DNA of 64,000 bases from Paraburkholderia sp. (GTDB taxonomy: Bacteria > Pseudomonadota > Gammaproteobacteria > Burkholderiales > Burkholderiaceae). The stretch lies in NCBI RefSeq assembly GCF_028283785.1, contig NZ_JAPWKB010000014.1, positions 124,001-188,000 of the forward strand. Direction: 5' to 3'. The notes under the pieces are model-generated. The model was given only the letters and a program-made list of their open reading frames with translations. It did not search any database and was not told where the DNA came from. The position numbers were made by a program, and so were the translations under genes. Positions 29,483 to 37,248 of the stretch are shown piece after piece; the first letter of the stretch is position 1, and every line of letters begins with the position of its first letter.

Positions 29483-29920
29483 ATGGCAGTGCGGGCGATG
29501 TGCGTAGCGGCAGTGGTGTGGAGTGCGATAGCAACGGCGGGCGCGGCGACGCATTACGAGGAAGTGTGGAATCCGCCGGAAGCATCGAAGAGCGCGGCGC
29601 ATGGAAAGCCTGCGGCGCATGCTAAAACCGGGAAGGCAGCACCGGTGAAGCACACGAAGCGCACGACGCCGGCCGCGAAACAGGCGCACGCGAAGGCGCC
29701 GAAATCCACCACGGCGAGCGCATCGAAGCAACACGCCACGGTGGCGCAATCGAAGCCGGCGACGCACGCGAAGGCCGCAAAATCGACCGCGCCGAACAGC
29801 GCACACACGACGGCGAGCGCGCCGCAACCGAAACCCCAACCGAAGCCGCAGCCGCCCGCGAACCCGGCGACGAATCCCGCGACCGCGCCCAGCACGAACC
29901 TGCCGCCGATCCTGCATTGA
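29483..29920 (+). CDS. Small secreted Lys/Ala/Pro-rich protein of unknown function
   Basis: This 145-residue protein is not assigned to a named family. GGGAG lies 7 nt upstream of the ATG. A signal peptide (MAVRAMCVAAVVWSAIATAG, probable cleavage after GAA) is followed by THYEEVWNPPE. The rest is low complexity: many Ala, Lys, His and Thr residues, then PQPKPQPKPQPP and a Pro/Asn/Thr tail ending LPPILH. The composition (H1-like KAAK/HAK patterns, PKPQ repeats) suggests an extended, strongly basic periplasmic or envelope-associated protein. Codon use matches its neighbours. Function is unknown. Confidence 0.7.
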   Translation: MAVRAMCVAAVVWSAIATAGAATHYEEVWNPPEASKSAAHGKPAAHAKTGKAAPVKHTKRTTPAAKQAHAKAPKSTTASASKQHATVAQSKPATHAKAAKSTAPNSAHTTASAPQPKPQPKPQPPANPATNPATAPSTNLPPILH

Positions 29921-29958
29921 CGCGTTCGTATCGACGCGTCTGAAATTACGCGCCGTGT

Positions 29959-30810
29959 TCAGGCGCCGCGAAGCCCCGCCACGACCAGCCTCAGACTCCC
30001 GACCGAACGGGGATCGCTGACCCGCGAATACATCGTCACGCTGGACGTCGGCAAAGCGGGCAATGCGAAGGCGTCGCCCACCTCGACGAGCCCTCGGGGC
30101 GCCACTCGCCGGGCCAGCGGCGACACCGCCAGGCCCGCAGCCGCAGCCGCTCCCACCGCCGCGACCCCGCCGCCGACAAACACCTCTTCCCACGCCACGC
30201 CAGCCGCATCGAGCGCCCTGATTGCAGCCGCGCGCACATTGCACGGCGCCGCCAGCAAAGCCAGCGGCAACGGCTCCGACTTCCGCCACGCGAACTCCGC
30301 CGATGCCAGCCACGCCAACGGTTCGGAAAATAGCGGCTGTCCGTCGTCGCGCGCGGTGTCGTCGGCTTCCGCGCGGACCACCACGGCATCGACGCGCCGC
30401 TCGTCGAATAGCGTCAGCAACGCCGCCGACATGCCGAGATGAAGCTCGATCACCAGTCCCGGATCATGCGCGTTGATTCTCGCCAGCAGCGCCGGCAAAT
30501 CCGCCCCGGCGACATGTTCGCTCAATCCCAGAACCAGGCGCCGACGTTCGGACGCCACCGCGCGCAACGCCCGCTCGTGCGCGCCGAGCAACTCGCGCGC
30601 GGCAACGAGAAAAGCCACGCCGTCCGTGGACAGCCGCACGAGACGCGGCGTGCGCTCCAGCAACTGTTTGCCGAGATGCGCTTCGAGCCGCTTCAGCTTC
30701 AGACTGACCGCCGATTGCGTGGTGTCGAGCGCATCGGCGGCACGCGTGAAACTGTTGAGATCGGCCACCAGCACGAACGCGCGGACCGCATCGAGATCGA
30801 GGACTTTCAT
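29959..30810 (-). CDS. LysR-family transcriptional regulator
   Basis: The protein has 283 residues from ATG 30810 (MKVLDLDAVRAFV); the upstream GTG-type extension is not needed. The N-terminal winged HTH is clear (SFTRAADALDTTQSAVSLKLKRLEAHLGKQLLERTPR). The C-terminal substrate-binding domain has a periplasmic-binding fold (LVLGLSEHVAG, RINAHDPGLVIELHLG). It is divergent from the tautomerase gene 98 bp away, so it probably controls that gene and itself. The gap holds two ATATCTG direct repeats and a TATGAT at 30853-30858 in the tautomerase direction. The inducer is unknown. Confidence 0.92.
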   Translation of the reverse strand: MKVLDLDAVRAFVLVADLNSFTRAADALDTTQSAVSLKLKRLEAHLGKQLLERTPRLVRLSTDGVAFLVAARELLGAHERALRAVASERRRLVLGLSEHVAGADLPALLARINAHDPGLVIELHLGMSAALLTLFDERRVDAVVVRAEADDTARDDGQPLFSEPLAWLASAEFAWRKSEPLPLALLAAPCNVRAAAIRALDAAGVAWEEVFVGGGVAAVGAAAAAGLAVSPLARRVAPRGLVEVGDAFALPALPTSSVTMYSRVSDPRSVGSLRLVVAGLRGA

Positions 30811-30907
30811 TTTGAATGGAAATGGATGAAATATCTGGCCATATCTGTTCATTATGATCCGCGCATCCTAATCTGTGTACTCACCGATCGAAAACAGGAA
30901 CGACATC

Positions 30908-31291
30908 ATGCCCTTCACCCGAATTGCACTGCGTGCCGGCAAGCCGGCCGCCTATCGCCGCGCGCTGACCGAAAGCGTCCATCGCGGCTTGCGTGAGATT
31001 TTCAGCGTGCCGGAGGACGACATCTTCATGACGATCACCGAGCACGATGCCGACAACTTTTTCTACGGCAAACATTTTCTCGGCGTGAACCGCAGCGACG
31101 ATCTGGTGATGATCCAGATCACCGTCAGCAACACGCGCTCGATCGACCAGAAGAAGGCGCTGTATCAGCGGATCGTCGATCATCTGGCGGAATCGCCGGG
31201 CGTGCGTCGCGAGGACGTCTTTATCAATCTCGTGGACGTGATGAAGGAGAACTGGTCGTTCGGCAACGGCCTCGCGCAATACGCGGAGTGA
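30908..31291 (+). CDS. Tautomerase-family protein
   Basis: The protein has 127 residues from ATG 30908 (MPFTRIALRAG), so removal of Met leaves the N-terminal Pro that is the catalytic base of the 4-oxalocrotonate tautomerase superfamily. About twice the length of a 4-OT monomer, it fits the fused longer tautomerases (FFYGKHFLGVNRSDDLVMIQITVSNTRS; KALYQRIVDHLAESPGVRREDVFINLVDV). It is probably cytosolic and involved in keto-enol tautomerisation of an aromatic-catabolite-like substrate, which is not identifiable. It is divergent from the LysR gene. Confidence 0.88.
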   Translation: MPFTRIALRAGKPAAYRRALTESVHRGLREIFSVPEDDIFMTITEHDADNFFYGKHFLGVNRSDDLVMIQITVSNTRSIDQKKALYQRIVDHLAESPGVRREDVFINLVDVMKENWSFGNGLAQYAE

Positions 31292-31374
31292 ACGTAGGTC
31301 TCGCGATGCGCGTCGCACGCGACACATGTGACAATCGGCGTTCGTTCATTTATCGATATTTCGCCGGGTCCACC

Positions 31375-32217
31375 ATGCCGACTGACACGCCATCTTCTCC
31401 TTCCGCGCCGCTCGAACTCGCCGGGTCGCTGTGGTTCCAGGCCGGCGAACAGACGCTCGGCGGCGCGTCGCGAATTGCGCTGCTGGCGGCGATCCGCGAA
31501 ACCGGCTCGATCACCGGCGCGGCCAAAGCGGTGCGGATGAGCTACAAGGCCGCGTGGGACGCGATCGACGCGATGAACAATCTGGCCGGCGAACCGCTCG
31601 TCGAACGATCGACGGGCGGCAAGGGCGGCGGCGGTACGACGCTGACGCCGCGCGCGCTGCGGCTGATCGAGACGTTTCGCGCGGTCGAGCGGGAGCATCG
31701 CAAGTTTCTCGAACGCGCCGGTGCCGCCATCGACAACTTCGCCAACGACTGGGCGCTGATCGGCCGGATGGGCGTCAAGACCAGCGCGCGTAACCAGTTG
31801 TACGGCACGGTGTCGGCGGTGGTGCGCGGCGCGGTGAACGACGAGGTGTCGCTCGCGTTGCCGGGCGGCCAGACGCTGGTCGCCGTGTTGACGCACGAAA
31901 GCACCGAAACGCTCGGCCTTGCAGTCGGCGGGGACGCTTTCGCGTTGATCAAGTCGTCGTGGGTCGTGCTGATCGCTGTGGACGCGACCGCGGACTCCGC
32001 GCCGCTCAAACTGTCGACGCGCAACCAGTTGCGCGGCACGGTGTCGGCGGTGAAGCGCGGAGCGGTCAGCGCGGAAGTGTCGTTGACGCTGAACGGCGGC
32101 GCGGTGGTCACGGCCGTCGTCACGAACGACAGCGTCGACGCGCTCGATCTGAAAGAGGGCGATGCGGCGGTGGCCGCATTCAAGGCGTCGAGTGTGATTC
32201 TCGGCGTCAGCGAGTAA
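31375..32217 (+). CDS. modE: Molybdate-responsive transcriptional regulator ModE
   Basis: The protein has 280 residues from ATG 31375. The N-terminal winged HTH is of ModE type (ASRIALLAAIRETGSITGAAKAVRMSYKAAWDAIDAMNNL, then PLVERSTGGKGGGGTTLT). Two tandem TOBE/Mop molybdate-binding domains follow (TSARNQLYGTVSAVVRGAVNDEV; LSTRNQLRGTVSAVKRGAVSAEV). It senses molybdate and represses molybdate uptake genes. It is convergent with modC (26 bp between the stops). A matching ModE box lies upstream of modA, so it probably acts on the neighbouring modABC operon. Confidence 0.95.
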   Translation: MPTDTPSSPSAPLELAGSLWFQAGEQTLGGASRIALLAAIRETGSITGAAKAVRMSYKAAWDAIDAMNNLAGEPLVERSTGGKGGGGTTLTPRALRLIETFRAVEREHRKFLERAGAAIDNFANDWALIGRMGVKTSARNQLYGTVSAVVRGAVNDEVSLALPGGQTLVAVLTHESTETLGLAVGGDAFALIKSSWVVLIAVDATADSAPLKLSTRNQLRGTVSAVKRGAVSAEVSLTLNGGAVVTAVVTNDSVDALDLKEGDAAVAAFKASSVILGVSE

Positions 32218-32243
32218 CGCGCTTGCGCTACACGCGAGGCGTT

Positions 32244-32951
32244 TCAGGTGTCGCGGACGCTGCTCGGATAGCCCGCGAACGACGTGTTTTCCTGCACGCA
32301 GCCGTCGTTGATCTGTACGACCTGATCGCCGAATGCGGCGACGTCGTCGGGATCGTGCGTGATCAAGACCATCGGAATATCGAGGCGCGTCTGTAGATCC
32401 GACAACGCTTTGCGCATGCGCTGACGCAGCGTGTGATCCAGCGCGGAAAACGGTTCGTCGAGCAGCAGCAGACGCGGCTCCGACACCAACGCGCGCGCCA
32501 GCGCCACCCGCTGTTTCTGGCCGCCGGACAGTTGCGCCGGATGACTGCCCGCAACCGGACGCAAGTCCAGCGCGTCGAGCCAGTATTCGAGTTGCCGGTC
32601 CGCCACATGACGGCGCGGATTCAACCATCCCGTGTGCAATCCGAACGCAATGTTCTGTCGAACGTTCAGGTGTGGAAACAACGCGTAATCCTGAAACAGA
32701 TACGCCACATGGCGCGCCTGCGGCTTCAGATCGATGCCGTGCGCGCTGTCGAACAGCGTGTCGCCATCGAGCGTGATCGTGCCTTCGTCGGGCCGCAACA
32801 AACCGGCGATCGCCTGCAAACTGAGACTTTTTCCCGCGCCGGAAGGCCCGAACAGCACGACGCGCTGACTCGTCGCGACGAACGACACGTCGAGCGTGAA
32901 GCGGCGTTCGGCGCTCGTCAGCGTTTTTCGGATGGCGACGGAAAGCGACAT
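32244..32951 (-). CDS. modC: Molybdate ABC transporter ATP-binding protein (short form)
   Basis: The 235-residue ATPase has Walker A GPSGAGKS (about 35-42), the Q-loop FQDYALFPHLNV, signature LSGGQKQRVALARAL, Walker B LLLLDEPFSALD and the H-loop ITHD. ALFPHLNV and LDHTLRQRM are typical of ModC. E. coli ModC has about 352 residues, because a C-terminal TOBE/Mop domain follows the ATPase; this protein ends right after the ATPase and lacks it. Molybdate feedback is therefore probably left to ModE. It is the last gene of modABC, 48 bp after modB. Confidence 0.92.
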   Translation of the reverse strand: MSLSVAIRKTLTSAERRFTLDVSFVATSQRVVLFGPSGAGKSLSLQAIAGLLRPDEGTITLDGDTLFDSAHGIDLKPQARHVAYLFQDYALFPHLNVRQNIAFGLHTGWLNPRRHVADRQLEYWLDALDLRPVAGSHPAQLSGGQKQRVALARALVSEPRLLLLDEPFSALDHTLRQRMRKALSDLQTRLDIPMVLITHDPDDVAAFGDQVVQINDGCVQENTSFAGYPSSVRDT

Positions 32952-32999
32952 GGCGGCGTGTGGCGCGTGGCGTGTGGAAGGAGGGTCGTCAGTGCGGGT

Positions 33000-33674
33000 T
33001 CAGCGCGACGTCAGCAGCGAATGCTGCGGCACGAGACGTCCGGCAACGACCAGGATCACCACGCACGTGATGGACGTGACGAGCACGAGAAAGTTGGCGG
33101 TGCTGTCGTCGCCAGCCTGAACCGCCGCGTAGATCGCCACGGACAGCGTCTGCGTGCGGCCCGGCAGGTTGCCCGCGATCATCAGCGTCGCGCCGAATTC
33201 GCCGAGCGCGCGCGCGAACGCGAGCAGCGTGCCGGCCAGAATGCCGCGCGCGGCGAGCGGCAACGTGACGCGAAAGAAGATTGCGGTTTCGCTGATGCCG
33301 AGCGTGCGTGCGGCGCGTTCGAGTTGCGGATCGACGGCTTCGAAGGCCGAACGCGCCGACTTCAGCACCAGCGGAAACGCGACGATCATCGACGCGATCA
33401 CCGCGCCTTGCCACGTGAACACCAGCTGGATGCCGAAGCGGTCGAGCCACGCGCCGAGCCAGCCGCGTCGGCCGAGCAGCACCAGCAGGTAATAGCCGAG
33501 AACGGTGGGCGGCATCACCAGCGGCAAGGTCAGCAGCGAGTCGACGACATCGCGTGCGCCCGAACGCCAGCGCGCCAGACCGAATCCCGCCGCGACGCCG
33601 AACACAAGATTGAGCGCCGTCGCCCAACCCGCCACTTTCAGCGACAACAGCAGCGGAATCCACGCGGCTTGCAC
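33000..33674 (-). CDS. modB: Molybdate ABC transporter permease
   Basis: This 224-residue inner-membrane permease starts close to the first hydrophobic helix (QAAWIPLLLSLKVAGWATALNLVFG). Five to six membrane segments follow, with the permease EAA loop (FEAVDPQLERAARTLGISETAIFFRVTLPLAARGI) and ALGEFGATLMIAGNLPGRTQTL, a ModB hallmark. The start is uncertain. GTG 33674 is chosen, but an in-frame CTG at 33698 overlaps the modA stop as CTGA and would add 8 residues; no ATG or TTG lies between. The upstream open frame lies inside modA. Confidence 0.9.
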   Translation of the reverse strand: MQAAWIPLLLSLKVAGWATALNLVFGVAAGFGLARWRSGARDVVDSLLTLPLVMPPTVLGYYLLVLLGRRGWLGAWLDRFGIQLVFTWQGAVIASMIVAFPLVLKSARSAFEAVDPQLERAARTLGISETAIFFRVTLPLAARGILAGTLLAFARALGEFGATLMIAGNLPGRTQTLSVAIYAAVQAGDDSTANFLVLVTSITCVVILVVAGRLVPQHSLLTSR

Positions 33675-33694
33675 GATGCGGTCCGCGCGACGGA

Positions 33695-34477
33695 TCAGTG
33701 CGCCGCGCCGGCCGGCTTGAAGCCGAACTTCGCGAGCAAGGCCTGACCGGCCGGCGACAGCACATAGGCGATAAACGCTTGTGCGTCGGCGGCGTGATGG
33801 CTGCCTTCGACGACGGCGATCGGGTAGGAGATCGGCGTTTGCGTCGGCACTTCGAGCGCGATCTTCACGCGGTCGGGCATCACGGCGGCGTCGGTGCCGA
33901 ACACGAAGCCGGCATCGACTTCGCCGCGCGACACGTAGTCGAGGCTTTGACGCACGTTCGACGCCAGCACGGCCTTCGCGCTGACCGCGTCCCACACACC
34001 CGCCGATTGCAACGCGCCTTGCGTATAGCGGCCGACCGGCACGGAAGCGGGGTCGCCGTAAGCGACGCGCTTGACGCTTGCCGTCGTCAGATCGTTCAGC
34101 GACGCGGGGGCGAAGCGGCTATCGGACGGCACGATCAGCACCAGCGAATTCGCGGCGAAGTCTTTGCGGCTTGCCGGCACCACGACTTTTTCGGCGGCGG
34201 CCTTGTCCATCGCCTTTTGATCCGCGGACGCGAAAACGTCGGCCGGTGCGCCTTTGACGATCTGCTGCATCAATACGTCCGATGCGCCGAAATTCAGCAA
34301 CACCTTGGTGCCCGGATGCTGCTTCTCATACGCTTCCCCGACCGCCTTGAACGCGTTGGTCAGACTCGCCGCCGCCGATACCACCAGCTCGTCGGCGCGC
34401 GCGGCGGCGCAGGTCAGAACGGAGACGGCGGTGGCGATCAGCAGCACGTGCTTCAACAGACGGCGGGAAGTGATCAT
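33695..34477 (-). CDS. modA: Molybdate ABC transporter substrate-binding protein
   Basis: This 260-residue periplasmic protein has a signal peptide (LLKHVLLIATAVSVLTCAAARA, cleavage before DELVVSAAASL). Family motifs are VSAAASLTNAFKAVGEAYEKQHPG, LNFGASDVLMQQIVKGAPADVFASAD, and SRGEVDAGFVFGTDA. It captures molybdate or tungstate for ModBC. It is the first gene of the operon, and a candidate ModE operator lies 44-73 nt upstream of its ATG. Confidence 0.95.
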   Translation of the reverse strand: MITSRRLLKHVLLIATAVSVLTCAAARADELVVSAAASLTNAFKAVGEAYEKQHPGTKVLLNFGASDVLMQQIVKGAPADVFASADQKAMDKAAAEKVVVPASRKDFAANSLVLIVPSDSRFAPASLNDLTTASVKRVAYGDPASVPVGRYTQGALQSAGVWDAVSAKAVLASNVRQSLDYVSRGEVDAGFVFGTDAAVMPDRVKIALEVPTQTPISYPIAVVEGSHHAADAQAFIAYVLSPAGQALLAKFGFKPAGAAH

Positions 34478-34520
34478 GGTGCGAGCGGGCCGACAAGACC
34501 GGCATGATTGGGAAAACGCT

Positions 34521-34550
34521 ATCGTAATATAGGGGCGGGTATAACGGTAG
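34521..34550 (-). promoter_or_regulatory. Candidate ModE operator upstream of modA
   Basis: An imperfect palindrome, ATCGTAATATA (34521-34531), 8-bp GC-rich spacer, TATAACGGTAG (34540-34550), resembles the ModE consensus of CGNTATATA half-sites around a short spacer. A TATATT on the modA strand (34531-34526) lies inside it, so bound Mo-ModE would cover the promoter. The modE gene sits just beyond modC. Confidence 0.65.
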
Positions 34551-34613
34551 GCTTAATGAAAGGATGCGGGGAAACCCCGTTGCCTGCTCATCGAGGCTGG
34601 GGGCGCCGAAACG

Positions 34614-35315
34614 TCAGGCCTGGTGCGGGACGAAGGAAGACAGCGCGTCACGCGTCTGCGAGACGAGTGCGGCATTGGGGTGATGCGCGCGCGAAGCTTT
34701 CCAGCGCGCGCGGATAAACGGCCGCTCGTGACCGGACACTTTCAGCGCGATATGCGTGACCCAGCGTTGCGTCGGCACGTGGACGTTGTGCAACGCCAGC
34801 ACCATGACGATCAGGCTCACGGCGACCGGCGCTGCGGCCAATCGTCCTGGTTCGAGACGCCACGCAATGCGAACGAAGATCAGTGCGGCGAGTGCGCCGG
34901 TGATGCAGCCGGTGATCGCCTCCGAAGGCGAATGCGCGCTCAGCACGACCCGCGAGAAAGCCACGGCCGCGCCTGCGAACAGGCCGATCAGCACGCCGGT
35001 GAAGCGGATCGCGGGCCGCGCCGGCAGCAACATCAGGAACAGCGCGACGGGATAGACGGCGGTGGACAGCATGGCGTGACCGCTGACGCCGGTGAAATCC
35101 AGCTCGCGAATGCCGACGCCCCAGCCGAGGAAGGCGAGCTTGGTCGCCGTCACGATACCGATGGCCGCGCCGAGCAGCAGCAGCCAGCACGCCGCGAGCT
35201 TCCACCGGTAGCCGACCGCCAGCCACAACGCGATGGCGAACGCGAGCGGCAGCGTAATGCCGGCGCCGCCGAAGCTGGTGATGCGATACCAAAGGTGGAA
35301 GGGAATGTCGGGCAT
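34614..35315 (-). CDS. PAP2-superfamily membrane phosphatase
   Basis: The protein has 233 residues from ATG 35315 (MPDIPFHLWYRI). A TATATT at 35342-35337 on this strand places transcription just upstream, which argues against the longer frame. About six hydrophobic segments are visible. PAP2 motif 2 is GVSGHAMLS and motif 3 SRVVLSAHSPSEAITG, where the usual final Asp is Glu (SRxxxxxHxxxE). The Lys/Arg-Pro motif 1 is weak (TKLAFLGWGVGIRELD). It probably dephosphorylates a lipid phosphate or pyrophosphate at the membrane; the exact substrate is unknown. It stands alone between modA and a divergent esterase gene. Confidence 0.82.
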   Translation of the reverse strand: MPDIPFHLWYRITSFGGAGITLPLAFAIALWLAVGYRWKLAACWLLLLGAAIGIVTATKLAFLGWGVGIRELDFTGVSGHAMLSTAVYPVALFLMLLPARPAIRFTGVLIGLFAGAAVAFSRVVLSAHSPSEAITGCITGALAALIFVRIAWRLEPGRLAAAPVAVSLIVMVLALHNVHVPTQRWVTHIALKVSGHERPFIRARWKASRAHHPNAALVSQTRDALSSFVPHQA

Positions 35316-35667
35316 CTGGTTCGGGTCGAGCCGGTCAATATATAAGCAACGCGGTGCACCCCGTTTTCGCCGACATAGCGCGGCAATTTCGCTCAAAAGT
35401 CCACGCGGACGGGGTTCGTGTCCATCAGTATAAGCGTCCGGATAAAACGCCGGGTGTGCGCTATCCGCCGTTTCCGGCGCGTGCCGACACGTGAATACGG
35501 GTGTCTGCCGCGACTGCTGCGGCCAGGCGACGCGACAAAAAAAGACCGTCTTATGGCGTTCGGACAGGGTGTCGTGCGTCGGGCAACCGGTCGGAATTGA
35601 TGATATTGTGCAATGCACAACAGACGTCCAACCCGACGACTCCGTCCCTTTTTGCGAGGTTATCCTG

Positions 35668-36840
35668 ATGGCAAAAAGTCTGACAAAAATCTGGCTAGGC
35701 GGTTTGAAACGCCTGATCGCGATTCAGACCGAACACGCGCGCGACACCGCGAAGCGTTCCACGGCCCGCCCTGCGGGCAAACCTGCAACCAAGTTGCGGG
35801 CCATGAAACCGACCACCAAAGTGCGTGCCGCCGTGCCGCGCGAAGCGCCGCGTCCCGGCATGCGCGAGTCGCGCGTGCGGCCGCGCGCCGCCGCGTGGGC
35901 CGATGGCGCATGGACGCGCTCGTTCCACTCCGCGCCTGCGGCGCCGGGGCGGCTGGTCAATCATCTGCATTACGGTCTTTATATTCCGGGCGGCTGGGCG
36001 TCGGCGCGGCTGCCGGTGGTTGTGATGCTGCACGGCTGCGCGCAATCGGTAGACGAATTCGCCGAAGGCACCCGCATGAATCTCCTCGCCGACCGCTTCG
36101 GCTTCGCGGTGGTGTATCCGGAACAATCGAAACACGCGCATGCGCATCGGTGCTGGCATTGGTACGGCACCGGCGACAACGCCGGCGAAGTCGAGGCGCG
36201 CGCCGTCGTGTCGCTGGTCGATGCGCTGGTCGAGGCACACGATTTCGACGGCGAACGCGTCTATGTGGCCGGTTTGTCGGCGGGCGCGGGTCTCGCAACC
36301 GTGCTCGCGACGCACTATCCGGAGCGGTTTGCCGCTGTGGCGCTGCATTCCGGCCCGACCTTCGGCGAAGCGAAGTCCGGCATTGCCGCGATGGACGTGA
36401 TGCGCCGGGGCGCGCGCCGCGATCCGCTGGAACTGGTCGACGAAGCGATCGACGTCAGCGCGTTTCCGGGCATGCCGGCCGTGATCGTCCACGGCGATGC
36501 CGATCACGTGGTCGCGCCGGCCAACGCGGAGCAACTGACCACGCAATTTTTGCGTCTCAATGGCCTCGTCGACGCTAACGGCGAGCGAAAAGCGGGCGAA
36601 ATGCGCGAAGACCGTAAAGCCGGCGTGGTCACGCGCGACTACGTGCGCGGCGGCCGGCGCGTGGTGCGCCTGTGCCGCGTTCAGGCGCTCGGCCACGCGT
36701 GGAGCGGCGGCGACGAAGCGGTGCCGTTTCATTCGGCCAAAGGGCCGGACGCCAGCGCGTTGATCTGGGAATTTTTCAAACACCAACGACGCGTGGGCGC
36801 CGTCGCGCAACCGGCCATGATGGCGGCGCGGGCCGGCTAA
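35668..36840 (+). CDS. PHB-depolymerase-family esterase
   Basis: The protein has 390 residues from ATG 35668, preceded by GAGG. After a basic, disordered N-terminal ~95 residues, an alpha/beta hydrolase of the PHB depolymerase/LpqC type follows. It shows LPVVVMLHGCAQSVDEFAEGTRMN (oxyanion region), HRCWHWYGTGDNAGEVEARAVVSLVD, and nucleophile Ser in VAGLSAGAGLATVLA. VIVHGDADHVV (Asp) and VQALGHAWSGG (His) complete the triad. No signal peptide is seen, so it may act on intracellular polyhydroxybutyrate or other esters. The basic start could bind granules or nucleic acid; this is inference. Confidence 0.9.
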   Translation: MAKSLTKIWLGGLKRLIAIQTEHARDTAKRSTARPAGKPATKLRAMKPTTKVRAAVPREAPRPGMRESRVRPRAAAWADGAWTRSFHSAPAAPGRLVNHLHYGLYIPGGWASARLPVVVMLHGCAQSVDEFAEGTRMNLLADRFGFAVVYPEQSKHAHAHRCWHWYGTGDNAGEVEARAVVSLVDALVEAHDFDGERVYVAGLSAGAGLATVLATHYPERFAAVALHSGPTFGEAKSGIAAMDVMRRGARRDPLELVDEAIDVSAFPGMPAVIVHGDADHVVAPANAEQLTTQFLRLNGLVDANGERKAGEMREDRKAGVVTRDYVRGGRRVVRLCRVQALGHAWSGGDEAVPFHSAKGPDASALIWEFFKHQRRVGAVAQPAMMAARAG

Positions 36841-36926
36841 ACAACAGAGGAATCGCCCCGCACGCCGGCCAATAAGGCTGACGCAAGCGGTGGCGACATG
36901 TCGCAGTTGCCGCAGCGCAACAAAGT

Positions 36927-36985
36927 TTGCAAGGTTCTAGGGTTTTCCCTATACTTAGGGTTATCCACTAGGCACAAACGCCTAG
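36927..36985 (+). promoter_or_regulatory. Strong promoter and inverted repeats upstream of the DUF3563 gene
   Basis: TTGCAA (36927-36932) and TATACT (36950-36955) are separated by exactly 17 bp. An inverted repeat CTAGGG-TTTT-CCCTA (36937-36951) fills the spacer into the -10. A second perfect one, CTAGGC-ACAAAC-GCCTAG (36968-36985), sits just past the expected start site near 36962. These look like operator or leader-hairpin elements. Confidence 0.6.
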
Positions 36986-37004
36986 ATCACTTGCGAGGCC
37001 GACC

Positions 37005-37181
37005 ATGTACTTCCTGAGCCGTTTGTTCCTGTTCCTGACGAAATCCCCTGACCAGATCGCTAAAGAACGCAATGACGCGTACCTGGCCGAAGCATCGGAT
37101 CTGTACGACCTCGAATTTCGCATGAAGAAAATCGACCGCGAAACCAAGACGCGTCACCCGTCGTGGATGAGCCAGCACTAA
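37005..37181 (+). CDS. DUF3563 small protein
   Basis: This 58-residue protein starts at ATG 37005, seven nt after GAGG. The sequence MYFLSRLFLFLTKSPDQIAKE, then DAYLAEASDLYDLEFRMKKIDRE and a HPSW near the end, matches the DUF3563 family common in Burkholderia. It has an amphipathic, hydrophobic N-terminus and a YLAEASDLYDLEFRMR-type helix like the DUF1127 family. Function is unknown. It has one of the best promoters in the window, so it is likely strongly expressed under some condition. Confidence 0.85.
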   Translation: MYFLSRLFLFLTKSPDQIAKERNDAYLAEASDLYDLEFRMKKIDRETKTRHPSWMSQH

Positions 37182-37248
37182 GCGCTGTCGTTACGCGCAA
37201 GCAGTCAGCAGTTTTTGCAGCACACGTCGCGGCGCAATGGGTGGTGCG

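Noticed and set aside
31349..31362. Second ModE box upstream of modE
   Set aside because: The TTATCGATAT sequence is only a short AT-rich palindrome and lacks the CGNTATATA half-sites.
33675..33995. Longer N-terminus of modB
   Set aside because: That part lies wholly inside modA and is Arg-rich; the permease begins at the hydrophobic helix near 33674.
35316..35618. N-terminal 101-residue extension of the PAP2 protein
   Set aside because: The translation has no membrane or domain features, and a TATATT -10 lies downstream of it at 35342-35337.
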